From positions 26,529,961 to 26,593,960 of the forward strand of contig OW387148.1 in assembly GCA_936440205.1 (NCBI GenBank): 64,000 nt of DNA. Direction: 5' to 3'. The stretch is from Lepidonotus clava (lineage: Eukaryota; Annelida; Polychaeta; Phyllodocida; Polynoidae). The notes under the pieces are model-generated. The model did not search any database. It was not told the DNA's origin and saw only the letters and a program-made list of their open reading frames with translations. The position numbers and the translations under genes are program-made. Shown here in pieces: positions 21,974 to 35,854 of the stretch (the stretch's first letter is position 1; each line of letters opens with the position of its first letter).

Positions 21974-24900
21974 CTGCAAATTAAAGCAATCAATCAATAA
22001 ATATGATCTAGTATATTGATTGGTTCAAAACTTTAGTAATTCAGTTTAGCAGTTAAATTTTCGGTTGAGCAGACTCCTTAATGAGAACTGTAAAGCCCCG
22101 TACCCACTATGCGATTTTGACAAGAGTCGGCCGATTCAGTGGTGCTAAAATCGGCCGACTCTACTAGAAGAGTCAGACGATTTTAGCGCTGACTCATATC
22201 AAACATGTATATCTCGATATTACATACTGACTAGGGATCTGGATGTGTGACTATTTTACCGCCGATTCTCCCAGTCGCCTGTCGCTGCTTGCCTGTAAAA
22301 TCGCCTAGTTGGTATGGGGCTTTACTGATGCTCTTTTTCCCATCCTCGTAATGTATGTACATGCAGGTCTACTCTCAAAGGGTAATATCGATTGTCAAAC
22401 AAGTACTGTTTCATTACGTTTACAGACGTCAACTGGGAAAAAAAGAAAAGTGGCATAATACCTCTATATATTGAGAAAGAATATTAATGAAATATTGATA
22501 AATCATTGCATAATACATATTGAAGACGCATGTATAGACTAGCGTAGAGGATGGACAGACAAACATAAAATCATTGTGCTAAAGCAAAATAAAAATATAG
22601 GCCTAAATAACACAGAAAGGCATGACAATTGTTTATTGCAATACCTGATTTTATGATCTTTCTTTTAAGTTTTAAATTGTAATCAAAATATTTTAGAAAT
22701 CTGGGATTCGATAGGTTAAGAGGAGTAGTAGTATGAAGGAGTCAAACAAAAATGACAAAATACAAAAATTAAGGAATATAGGTAATAGGATATCTAAAGG
22801 AATATAATGGATCAAAAGGAACAACTAGGAAAACGAATACAAAATAACAAACCAAAAGGAAAAGACAAACCACATGGAAACTACAGGACATCTAAAGTGA
22901 AGTCGTGCAGGTAAGGGAAATTCCACATGCCACAGTGGGTAGGAAAATCCCAGCCTGGCCTTGGAGAGTGAACGCTTTCCGCGGAGAGTGAGTTGAAGGG
23001 TGGAGAGAGGTCACTCAGTGCAGGGTGCGAGTAAAATAGTAATCACCTTACCGGAGCTGCTCATGGAAAAAGTGGAATGGGAACTTCGCCTCTTGACGGA
23101 ATCCAGGTAGCTTGCCGGGGCCCAGCCTTCTTCGCTGGTGGAGAGAACGCGCACGTACCACCAGCCTTCGTTGCCGACCTTGAGCACCTCGACAAGGTCA
23201 CCCTCCTTCATTGAAATCTCCCCTGCGTCGACGCGGTTGTAGTCGGCCAAGGCTACGTACTCTGCTTGGAGAGCAAGTGCCTGGAAAATTTGGAAATATT
23301 TGACTAGTTAGATACTGTTGCCTAATGTGGCTTACACATATGTTCCTACAGGATATCTAGGCCTATCTAATTTAGCCTATTTACAAAATGTAGAGCTCTG
23401 GATTATTATGGGTTTATAGTATACCCTTAACAACAACAGGGCGACATTGGCATTTCCAAAATTCGACTCGACGACATCGTGACCCCTCGTCTACACCCAT
23501 TATTGGGATTCATATCCAAAGACAAAATTAAGAAATGGCTAAGTTTTTACTGAGAAAGCATTGCATGTTTCTTAAGGCATGATCATCTCCTATTATTATC
23601 ATTGCATTGTTTATACCTCATATCTGTCATTAAAGATTTTGCCATGCCCATTCTGAGAAATTCTTCATATAGCCTCTCGGTTTTAAGACCAATATTATAC
23701 ACTGTACTGCTATACTGTCATCAAATACTTTACAACTAATCCTGTCCCTGACTGACATTCTGCTTACTCTCTCCCCAACTGCTTTACTGCTAATTCTATC
23801 CTTGGTTGCAATACTAGAGTGCTGTCCTCATCTGCTATGCTACTAACACTGTCAACGATTACTGTACTACTACTAGCCTACTATTAACACTCTCTCCTTC
23901 TATCATACTATTAAAGCTATTCCCAAAATGATATACTTACATTACCCCTTGCTGGTCTTACATACTATACCCAAGCTGTCAATGTCGGGAGTGTTATTAT
24001 AGCCTATGCTGTCCCGGACTGTCGTTCAACCAATGCTGTCTCCTAATATCAGACTACTTAACAGGGGCGGACCCAGGAATTTGTAGAGGGGGGGGGGGGC
24101 CCAAAAACATGAATGTACAGGGGGGTGGGCCCCCCATCAAACATGATTTAACAGGGCAAGGGGGGGGGGGGGGGGGGGCCAAGGCCCGTCCGGCCCCCCC
24201 CCCCCCTGGATCCGCCCCTGTACTATGCCATGGACACTGTCCCCCTACTGCATGTAGTGACGTCTCCTATCGCTATAGACCCACTGCTACCTTTCGTCAA
24301 TTGCTATACTGCTTACACTGTCGCCAATTGCGATAGGGCCTACTACTTACACTTTCGCCAATTGCTTTACTACTTAGGGCCTATACTGTTGCCGATTGCT
24401 TTACCACTTAAACTGTCTCCGATTGCTATATACTATCGCCGATTGCTATACTACTTATACTGTTGCCAATTGCTATACTACTTAAATACTGACGCTGATT
24501 GCTATACAACTTACATTGTACCCGATCGTCATACTACTTACACTCTCCCCGATTGTGAAACTACTTACACCGCCTCTGATTGTTATACAAATTACAATGT
24601 TTCTTATTGCTGTACCAATTACAATATCCTCGATTTCTATACTACTCACACCGTCCCTGATTAATATTCTATTTACACTGTCCCGGCATGATTGCGTCAC
24701 TATTGCACAGCCCCTGATTACTATACCTCTTGTTCTGGTTAGACCTCTGTTCTAGTCAAAGACATTCTACTTCCGGTTCTTCTAATTAGCATAACCGGGA
24801 CCCTCATAAGAGGTATACCCTACCTGTTCGTGTGAGAGGTAGCTGAGGGGGTCCACCCCACTGTGATCCTCGTACTCGTCCGAGCTCCAGCCGGGGTCGT

Positions 24901-27900
24901 CCGAGTACTCGTCGGTCGTCCGTGACTCGGGTAGCGAGTCGTCCCGGCCGAGCTCCACCGGTCCGGCCGACTGGTGACCGTTGGGGTTGTTGTTGGCTGA
25001 ATTATCCATGGCACTCTGGACTTGGTAGTTGGAGGCGGGCTCGAAGGCCACAGGCTCAGCGCTGTCAGGGAAAAAGAATAGGTGTAGTTATGTTGAATAG
25101 AATACAAAATATAGTAGAATAGCATGTATTTGTCTTAAATTTTGTTTCATCATTGCTTGCTGTAACGGATTGAAGATTGGGACGCTCTTTTGGATTTCAA
25201 TTTTATTACTGGAATGTGCGCCACATTTTATATTAACATTAAAAAACGCAATTTTTTTAAAATGGAAAGGGAGGGTTCTGTTACTTTACCCGTCGTACTT
25301 AAGCGCAACATTGAAAAATAGGTAACATATTACAAGGAATTACGATTTCATATGATGTTTTATATCGGCAATATTTTCATGGCACTGTTACTTAATCTTT
25401 TTCTCTGATAGTGAAACTTCGTTTTAAATGCTTACCTCGAGGACACTGGTATGGTAGGAATCTCCTTTTTATGTTTGTCTGAAAAGAAAAAGGGAAAATA
25501 TAGGTGAATACGAACAAAAAGAAACATATACTACAACTTAAACGTCAACTTCAAATCATTGTATTGTAATATGGTAATCTTCAATAAAGCTATAGACCAT
25601 TTGATTGGTCAGATATTATGTAACAAATCGGACAATGCAGGGTAAAACATAATTCTTTCCTATTCCAATCACACAATTTAAGAGATGATGTGTTTTGTCT
25701 AGTCTCAGTGGTGTACATGTTTGAAAGGCTTATGACATATAGGAATGCTCACTGGCTGTCAAGAATAACCACTCACCTTTTAATTGATCAAACTGATTAA
25801 ATAGCACCTTCTTGATTTCTTTGACCCATAGATTTTTGGTTGGCTCATTGTTTGCCTGGAAAACAGAAGGTAGAAGACGTCAAATCATCCGCCACACATA
25901 ATGTCATGCTAGGGCAGCATCATATATAACAAGGGTATAACAGTCTGAAGTATACCCTTCTATAATATACTATACAGCTGCTTCTTTTAAATATATATAA
26001 ATATAATTATATACTCCAATCGTACAAAATCAGAGCAATCAAAAGCGACCGGAAGTCATAAAATAGCATTTACGTACAAAAGAAGCTTTGAACAAGGATT
26101 AGTTGAATAGGTTATTTATTAAATTATATAACCCGTCGGCCCCTTTCAGGGCTGGTAGTTAACGAAGTAGTAGTGAGTTGACACCTTGAGCAGCCCGCAC
26201 TGACCTCAAGGTGTGCTAGAATGGTGGATTTTGGGCAGCCCGCGCTGTCCCGACTAATTGGGTGATATATGGGAAACCCCTTCTCAGGCGGCCCGCGCCA
26301 TCCCTGATTAAGGTTTTATGGTTGTAGAAAATGTGGATACCGGAATGTTAAATGTGGAATGTTGATAGTTGGGCCGTCCATGCAGGCCCCAACTGGTTAT
26401 GTTTCAGTATATATGTACTCCATGTCCCAACTCCCCTTTTAGGGTCCTCCTTGTATACCAGTGTGGTTGGGCAGCCCGCGCTAACCCCAAGCAAACCGTG
26501 TCGCTGAATATGGTATTGGTGTTCTGGGCGGTCCGCGCCGTCCCCAAACAATTTTCTTATTTTTTAGATTATGTGCCAAATACCTGATATTCTGATAGAT
26601 TTTGTGGAGAGCTGCTCTCTGGTGTGTTTGTCGATCGCGAGTGGATTCCAGTGAAGGCCGAGATCTCGAGGGGGGCGAGACTTCACGAGATTGCTCGCCA
26701 GCCGCGAGTTTCCGCGAGAGATCGAAGATGGCGTCGCTTCTTCCGTACGTAAACAATACCGCTCGGCGGTTCTCTTATATTATATGCATAGTGTGCCATC
26801 TGCCTGACAGGACTGTTAACGTGATTAAAGCACAGGACTGTGAGCATCATCATAGAAGAAATGTTAACGTTAACGTTGTACAAAATGTCATTCAGTTATC
26901 ACGTACCTGGCAGATATAGACCTCCGCCCTCCCTCGAAGCCAAATCTCGAACTTCTTCTTGTCGCCTTTCACGTTTTCAGTCATTCCTATACTGGCCGTC
27001 TGTTGGCAAGATGGTGAAACAGTGTTTAGATATAGATTTAGATGAGATGAGAAAAATACGGAAATGGATTGACCTAAAATATTCAAGTACTAGAATGTAG
27101 ATTTTTACTCTATGATTGTTTGATTCCATCGTTTTATCCTGACATACTTGTGCTATCCGTTTGTCAACATTGAGTGGTCAAATGGCTTTTGATTGACGGA
27201 TTTAGGTTTAAAATATTCCTAATCGTTGTAAATTAATCTCACGCGTATGTGGTCAACTGCAGGCAATAAGAAATGTGGCACATATAGGGGAAATAATATA
27301 ACACACATTATGATGCTTGTTCATTAAGAATAGGTTAAGACGGATGGCCATTGGAGAGGTCAAAGGAGAGAAACCGTAGAAAGATGAATTTTCAATCCTT
27401 TAAGAGAAGGTTTTTCTAAATCACAATCCACTCCAATTTCTATATCTCCATATGAACATACGACTTGTGACTCATTTTGTGATGCAGGTCCCATACCTAA
27501 ATTTGGCTAAATACACTCAAAAAAAGTACTCACGTCGAGAGAGTTTTTGAAGATGTACGCTGCCTTCTCAATGTTCTGGGGGTCATCTTTCTTCTTACAG
27601 AACATGATGAGGTTGGCGTAGAGGAAGATGTGTCGCTGCATCGGTTTGAACCGGATGTCCCGAATTTTGTCCTTTTTGTGTGCCGTCCATACGTTAAACG
27701 ACCCCTGCATGAGTAACCGACCAGCGTCCGACAAGTTACCCTGAAAGCAAACGACAAGATAGTTTAAAGTACGGACTCAGGCAAGGACGTTGCGTTGTAA
27801 GAATTTCTTTACATATAAATGAAATACAATGATGCAAGTTCAACCCAAATAAGGAAAATTTGGCCGAATAAAGCATTGTTATCTTGACTATTGACCTAAA

Positions 27901-30900
27901 AATTTGCACACGACGTTAATATTGAAGCTTATTAAGCTTCCATAACGTTGGATGATCAAATAAAATTCACAAAACCTTAAGAAATCGATTCTCTATGTGA
28001 TGTCTGCTGTATACAAAGGCGTAAGGCTATTCGGAGTCGCCCCTGAAGCCTTATTCTATTGCGTATTATTATAAGGTACCGCACATAAAAAGTGGCGTTT
28101 TCTCCAACCTGTAAATTACTGACACCTGACATACAATACTGATTTCTTACAGACTTTGTAGTTTAGTAAAATCAAGGTAACGCTGGTGATACAGAATTAA
28201 GGCCATATTCCACTGTGTGGTAGGTAGCACTTGCGGTTCCTTTCAAGCCATTAAATTACGTCTAACACACTATAAGTAGTATAATAAAATACTCACGTTA
28301 AAGCCGGTGATGCCGACTTGGTGCATGATGTCGTTGACGTACTTCAGTACACTCAGCATGGTGTCAAGGGCTTCCTGTAGTTCTGCACTACCCGCTGGGT
28401 CCTGCGTGTACCGCAACATCTCCTGTAACAAACAACAACATGTTGGTATCAGCGTAAACCAACTACAATTCTGAAACACAATTTGTACAACATGCGGACT
28501 TTATTAATGTTCATTATAGCTATTTCGGAATTCCATGAACAATGATTGAAATTATGATATTAAGGATGAATCAGGAAGGCATTATCATATGGCCGACTTC
28601 ACAAAATATCTGGCAGATTAACTTTCAGAAGTCACTGCACTACATTACGCTAGTAATCATAATTACATTCTGTTCGCCAAAAACACCCTTCTCTTCCGGA
28701 ATTGGATGATATAAACATTAATTTTGCTTCTATTACAGAGTTTTATGCCTTGATTGAACCATTTACATAAACAGATTTACAGATATATTTAATCAAAACC
28801 AACGAAACGTGCTTCAAAACGAATGGATATAGCTGATCTTTCAGCCTTACCTTTAGTAATAACTGGTACTTCGTTATTCTCTGTACAGGTTTAAGTAGGT
28901 AGGCCCCCAAGGGCAGACGGTGACTCAGCCGTTTTTGGCACTCCTAAAGGGAAAAAAGCATGAAATGTATAACAGCGGCAGCATACAGAATGGACGCGGA
29001 AATTCAGTGTTAAACCTATGCCGACCTCGCGTCCACTGGGTGACCCGAAATTTCAAATTCTTTTCATGCAAGATTTCTTTCAGGTAATAAGTCAGTCTGC
29101 TATTGTCCCATCAGTGCAATGCGATTAAGTCACATGGATATATCATTCTGGTTTAGAGTTAGTATGATCTAGGGGATTAAATCCAGAGGGAATTAAGGAA
29201 ATTTCGAGAAATGAAATTTGACGTTTGTTTCTACATTTTCAAACATGAATTATTCTTAAATTATAGAAACACTTTAAAGAGATGGAAAGATTAAACCATA
29301 GGTTTATTTTATGAAGTGATTTGGTACAAGCATCACTGAGCATATTAAAGGTGAAATAATTACAGAATATTTCTTTTACCTTAAAGAAGGGGTTGCCGTC
29401 GCCGACGACCTTACATAGAGCCTCCGATCGCTGCTTGTTCTGGCAGTAAATGCTATACATCTGAAACTCCTCTTTCTGCAACAAAACATATTGCAAATAA
29501 GTAATTGAAATAAAGGGTTCATCTCCAATACATCCATGTATTTGAAGAATCTTTGCGAGGAACACAATCCTTTATATAATTCGTGGCTCATCAAAAGGTA
29601 TTTGAAAATTTAAAGGTTTTGAGGAAATAAAAGATTTGTAAGAAGATATTTCTGCCATGTTACATATGTCATAAAGCCATCAGGTAGCGTCAGGATTAGA
29701 ACACTATCTCATTAATGGAGTGTACATAAAAAAAATGTCCCTCTTAAAATATCAAGGGATGGAAAAATCAACTTACCCTAGTAACAAAACATTTTCCAAC
29801 CATCCCTGGCGTATTTCGACAGTTTTCTAAATCTTTGAGGAAGATTCTGAAAAAGAAAATAATGTAATGTCAATCATAAAGGACAGAAAGATTGTGGTGC
29901 ATTTTGTACTTTAATAACCATATATATGCATTACCCAAAAGCAGAGAATTTCAATAACATGACTTCATTTGAACATGCTCTCCGATAACTTTCGCAAATC
30001 ACTTATACTATGGTTCTAGGCCCACATACAATAGCCAAGTGTACATTTATCTATAGAAATCTAACGGAATATTGAGTATTATGAAACTTACTTGGAATGG
30101 AAATTAGAGATTTCGTCCATATTCCCAAAGAGAACATGCCGTTGCCCATTTAGTTCCGGTGGTACAAGGTCCTGAAATGGACAAACAAAAATTGAATAAA
30201 ATCATCTATTTACATAATAATCCTAATTCAAACAATCAGAGACATTGCTTGCAACCGGAACAATTCAAACTACTTCAATAATGTAACCATTTGATGGACA
30301 TTAAATACTGATTGCACGCTGAATTCAACACATATATACAAGACTGTATTTTTCTGACCAGGCAACAGAAGAACACAATTTTTTTCTCTAAGAAGGCATT
30401 ACACTACATTACACTGTGATATTACGATGTCACAGAGGAATCATGATCACACATATTGATACGAAAGTCTTTGTTACACATTTGTAAAATACTCCAAATT
30501 CCAAACCAAATTATCTCACTCCTGAGTGCGAATTTGTCTGTGATACCATAATAGTGCTGATATCGCAGCTCAAAGTTTTATATTGTAATCAGCTGGTAAC
30601 AGGATGTAGTCAGTATACACTAAGAAAATAGATAGTGTTGCATCTCCACTGGCGCATCATCTCCACTGGCGCATCATCTCCGCTGGTGCATCATCTCCGC
30701 TGGTGCATTTCTAGCCTCAAAGGGGGTTGTGACGGGTATCATGTTGTAATAGGTATCAAGTTGTAACGGGTACCGGACTAAATGTATCCCTCTAATCATT
30801 TACATGTTTGGGATTCATACCAATAAGGCTAACTCGTCCCTGTCAAGGCTATCTCCACTGGCCAATGGCATGCCAGTAGGTGCCAGCGGAGATAGTGCCC

Positions 30901-33900
30901 CAGCGGAGATGCTACAGTTGGTATTATATAGACTACATATATAACAACAAAGTACAGAAACCCCGTTCTCCTACCTGCATCTCCCCACTGTCCATCTGGG
31001 CGGCGTACCCCTCTAAGATACTATGTAGTTCGGTCACGTAGGCCCTTTCTGTGTCGATGAGTTCACGCATTACGTGACTGTAATGGGAATAGGGAATAGA
31101 AACATTTATTAGACATTAACACATGTACATGCAACTTCCATTGAGAACGTGCATGTTTATATAACCGATTCTTTTTCAATGGATTAAGTAGGCATCTTTT
31201 ATGCTGCACTTGGAGTATATTGTGTGTTCCTTATATAACTTCATTTCAGACTTTATTCAAAATAAATTAATAATTACTTTGCTATAGAAAACGGTATTTC
31301 TATAGGGAATGATCAAATAATTTCTTCTTGGACGACCACAGACAATTCATATGGAGAGGTCAGAGTCAAATCTCATACTTTTGAAATCAAGTAAATATAA
31401 TCATATTGAAGCAGACTTGGTCTCATTTTGTGTTACATATCGTGCCATATAATTATATTCCAATAGTCAAACCATATTCCTAGCTTCAAATTTATTGCTC
31501 GCTAAAAGCGCAATCTATAAGATATCCCTACATGCAAAGGTCGAAATACATCATATGGGTACATCTTTTGGTTAAATACTTTCAAGCATTGTTTCTTGAT
31601 TCCTACTGCATTTATTTCAAATAATCAAAATGCTGTTCTAAAAACCAGGGGATGTATGCAAGCATAAGCAGTTTGTTACAGCAGGTGTGGGGATATGCAG
31701 GATTGTATCAACAAATTTATTTTATGTCAGAAGGTGTTATTGTTAGTCAGTATAGCATGATAAGTTTTCAAACGGTTTTGCGTGCTGGTTAAACAAGCAT
31801 GAGGTATGCATGCTTCTCCATACCCTCCCCGGTTATCATATCGAAGAAGATATAATTTGCATTGGGACGGCATAAGGCTACATCGAGTTTTTATGGGATG
31901 AATGATGATATTGCACAAACTACTTCAAAAACAGCAACGTTTCCAAAACTGCATGAAGGAATACACATCAGCCCTTATAATGACAACTATTCCTATAGGC
32001 CTATCACATATGATTACATTATATAATTATTTATTAATTTCTCTGTTTTAGCAGCCATATTTTAATCATACATACTCCAAAGTGTATAATATATATGTAG
32101 CCACACATGCAGAAATGTGCAACCACAAGTCTATGTACTATCATCCCAATGCAGATAACCGTTTTCTACCATGTTAGACTAAAACCCCATTCATTTCCGT
32201 CAGTCCATCAGCGTTAATACATTAATACCATTCTGCCCGATTCGACCAATAGAAAATCGTGTTACAAAGACCACGTGACGCGTTCGTCCAATCAGGCTCA
32301 CCCTTGCTTTACGTGTGGCGGGACAGATTCCCGGATGGCACTGAGCCTGGCCTTGATCTTTTTCAGGGTGGATTGACTGCTACAAAAGCAGGATAACACC
32401 ATGCAGCACACAACATGTTATTAAAAGTCTTGTTTGACACACAATTAATGTTAAACACACTTCTTGAAACTATTCACAATGCAGAATGTACTGAAATCTG
32501 TCTTCTTAAGCTCTAAGGAGTATGTGCAAGATCGTTGTTACTGATGAAGGACAAATCCATGCAACAAATCATTATGGTAGGAACTAATGTAAATAGTATT
32601 ACTGGTTTAGTTCTAGAAATTCCAATCGGAATTATCATGCAATGTGTTTCATAAACTTCTTAGTATATTTTCATGAGACGTACAGGGCCTATTGAGACAC
32701 ACACAACTGTATATTAATTTTCCTGGCTTTTAAATTTGTCATACTTTACGTATATATGAGAAATCATAGCTTGCCCCCCCCCCCCCGGAGGCCAAGGCTA
32801 CATATATGTGTTACAATTATTATTCCAATGTTCATCTCCACCCCATCCCTCCCCTTTGTATGCCTAGACTACATTTTCTTTCAGGAGGTATTACATGGGT
32901 CAGGCTCTTGACTTTGCAACAATTTGGTGAGATGCGTCCGTTAAATCAGGGTATAGCATTGCACATTATTACAGAATTATCTCCCCATTCTTATATGGAG
33001 ATATTGTTTGATTGTCATCCCAATAACATATATGGTATTTTAACTGTAAAACCCTATGAAAATGAGGACAGTATCATGTGTTTGTTTCCAAAGTAACGGA
33101 CATATCTCTCACTATGCGAAATTAGACCTTTAATGACCTCTAATTTTGTAAATGGGGCTATTGAGCTTCATTTAAGGCAGTATATGTCACCTTTCTAATA
33201 CCTTTGCAAGATCTTTGATGAATTTTATAGGTTACCTGAAAAAGTTTTGTAAAGGTTTTGTAAAGGTGACCTTTCCATGACCCTTCCATTACCTTTAGCA
33301 AACCTCAATGGCCCAATTTACAGAAACTTAAAGGTCTTAAATGTCTATTTTCATGCATCAATCTCCCAATTGATGCAAAGTTAAAAGTTGACCGACATGT
33401 ACCTCTCTATACATTGTTATTCACACAACAACCTCAGACAGGAAACTACATAACAACACAGCAACAACAACAGCAACAACAACAACAAAATCATCAACAA
33501 AAACATCAACATAAACCTAGCAATCTTGAACATTGATGGTTGATGATGCGTTTTTTCGAATAAAATGCAAAAAAAAAAAAAGAAAAAAAAAGGGGGCAAA
33601 ACTTACCGTCGCTTAGCCTGTAGGGTCTCGGCCTCCCGGGCGGCGGCGGTGTCCCTGGAGGAGGCCGTCGACCCGTCCCTGGAGGAGGAGGACGCCGGGC
33701 CCTCCCCACCGTCAGTGTCCACCGACCCGCCGCTGTCACTCGTCTCCCCGTCACGCACCACCTCCACCCGCCCCGCCAACTGCCAATAGGGAGTATAGGG
33801 GTTAGTCTGAGTCATAGTGAGTGAGTGTTGGGTGTTCTATGTCGTACCGAGAGCCAAGGTCATTTTCACAGTGAAAACCAGTTGGGATGAAATCTGTCTT

Positions 33901-35819
33901 GGGTGATTGTATATATGAGATGAAGGTGACAGGACAGGCAAACAGCAGGGGATCAACACCTGGAAATAATTTTTGCTGTACCTCATCCCTTAGCGAACAC
34001 AGCACCAACCGGGAATTGAACCTAGAGAACCACTTGGTCAGTGCTTAGTCCCCCCTATCGTCACCTTATATGATCAGCAGGGGCCTATCGGTGCCTATTC
34101 TTCCCCGGAACCCCCATGGGTAAGTTTGAGTCATAGAGTTGGTTTCTCAGAGTTGGTTATACTAAAATCAAATTCCATTATACTACGTGTAACACTGCAT
34201 GGTAGCTGTCTTAGCCTTATGCTTGTCTTCGTTTATCTACCAACCGTTGAGGGTAATGTGTGGGAGGTTTCTAAAATAGTAATCGCCTGGAATTTAGGTT
34301 GATTTTCGTATACTACTTAGGTCAAACAAACACGAACCGACGGATGTTTGCACAGGTATACATACTACGAAAGGGTGAATGAATGTTGTTGCTTCAGCAT
34401 GTACGGTTATCAACGTTCATGTTCATTCCCCATTGAAACAGTAGATGAATAATAAATTATATAGTAAATCCTTGCAGTGATCGTTTGCCAGCAGCAGGAG
34501 CTTTATTTGAAATAACTGTCCACGCACTTTCTAACCAGCAATACACAACTTCTTTTTTCTTTACCTACAAAAGCTTCCGCGCAAGTTCCCTATTTAATCT
34601 ATACGTAGTGCCCTGCCTATGGGACATTGCACAGAGAACGCCTGCCTTGGTAAAAGTGAAGGGGCGGGGCACTTCCTCCTCACAGATCCGATCATAACCC
34701 ATTGCTCCAGAATGACCGAGTGGGGCCTTCCATTAAGTATGTGCGCATTAAGGAGGGTGGGGGTGGGTCTGAGATTTTTGAAAATGTGTGTATATTCCAG
34801 TGCAAATCCAATGCGTATTTCTTAACGGGGGGGGGGGGGGGGGCTCTAAGATTTTTGAAAATGTGCGTACATACTAAATGGAAGGCCCCAGTCTTGTAGG
34901 TCAAAACAACAAACAATATCTCTCTCTAACAAACCCCAAACTCACCTTATTGGAGCTGCTCCCTCTCCGCAGGCCCATGGACCGTCTCCGTTGTTTCTTC
35001 ACGTCCTCCCCTACAGAGGGGGAGCTGGGGGCCCCCCTTAGGGGGGCGGCGGGCTCCGGGACCACCGGCTGGACCGGCCGGTTCGCCTTAGCCACCTGTT
35101 TCTTCAACATCTCCCGCCGCTTGTCACACATAGCCTGCACGTCCTCGATACGCTTTAGGACGGTCTGAACTGTGTTCTGAGGTGGGTATAAGATTTAATT
35201 TTTAAAGTTTTTAAATAAGACAAGTCTAAGAAGTATGTACACACGTTGACATACTGCACTAAATATAGCTCACGTAATTTTATTGCTTGATAACATTGTT
35301 GATGAATATATTTCAAAGTTCGTATTGAAGTTCATACTAAAGCTTGATAATCAATCTAGGCCTAACTCTGGAAAAATCCATAAGAAATGAATAAGTTTTA
35401 AACCAGCAAATATAATATCTATTAACACATCTTAAGGGCTGTCCATAAATGATGTCACACACGAGGGGGTGGGTGGGTGTTTGTACAGTGTGACACTGCT
35501 TGAAAACAGGCGTTTTTTCATGTTTAAATCGGAAAATTTCGTGTGAAAGGGGGTGTGTGTGCGTGGGGGGGGGGGGGGGGGGGGGTTCCTAAAGTACCCT
35601 GAAAAAGTGTGACATCATTTATAGACAGCCCCCTTTATGGAAGACAGGAATAACTGAAGTGCTTCGTCTATTCATTATTTGAACATCACTCTGCTGTACA
35701 TATTACTCATGTATTATGTATTCTCTTGCTGCCTGTATTTACAACTACTGGTTCCAAGATCACACACCCCTGTGAAGTGTTTTTTTTTTTCTAAAAAAAA
35801 TAATAATAATAATAAAAAA

Positions 35820-35854
<35 letters not shown>

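Noticed and set aside
24230-24755. ORFs in three frames
   Set aside because: Products of the degenerate minisatellite.
24820-25125. Second open frame through the acidic-linker exon
   Set aside because: Splice phases on both sides fit only the other frame (with DDPGWSSDEYED).
32806-33096. Plus-strand ORF of 96 codons
   Set aside because: No domain, no splice signals, lies in an intron opposite the host gene.
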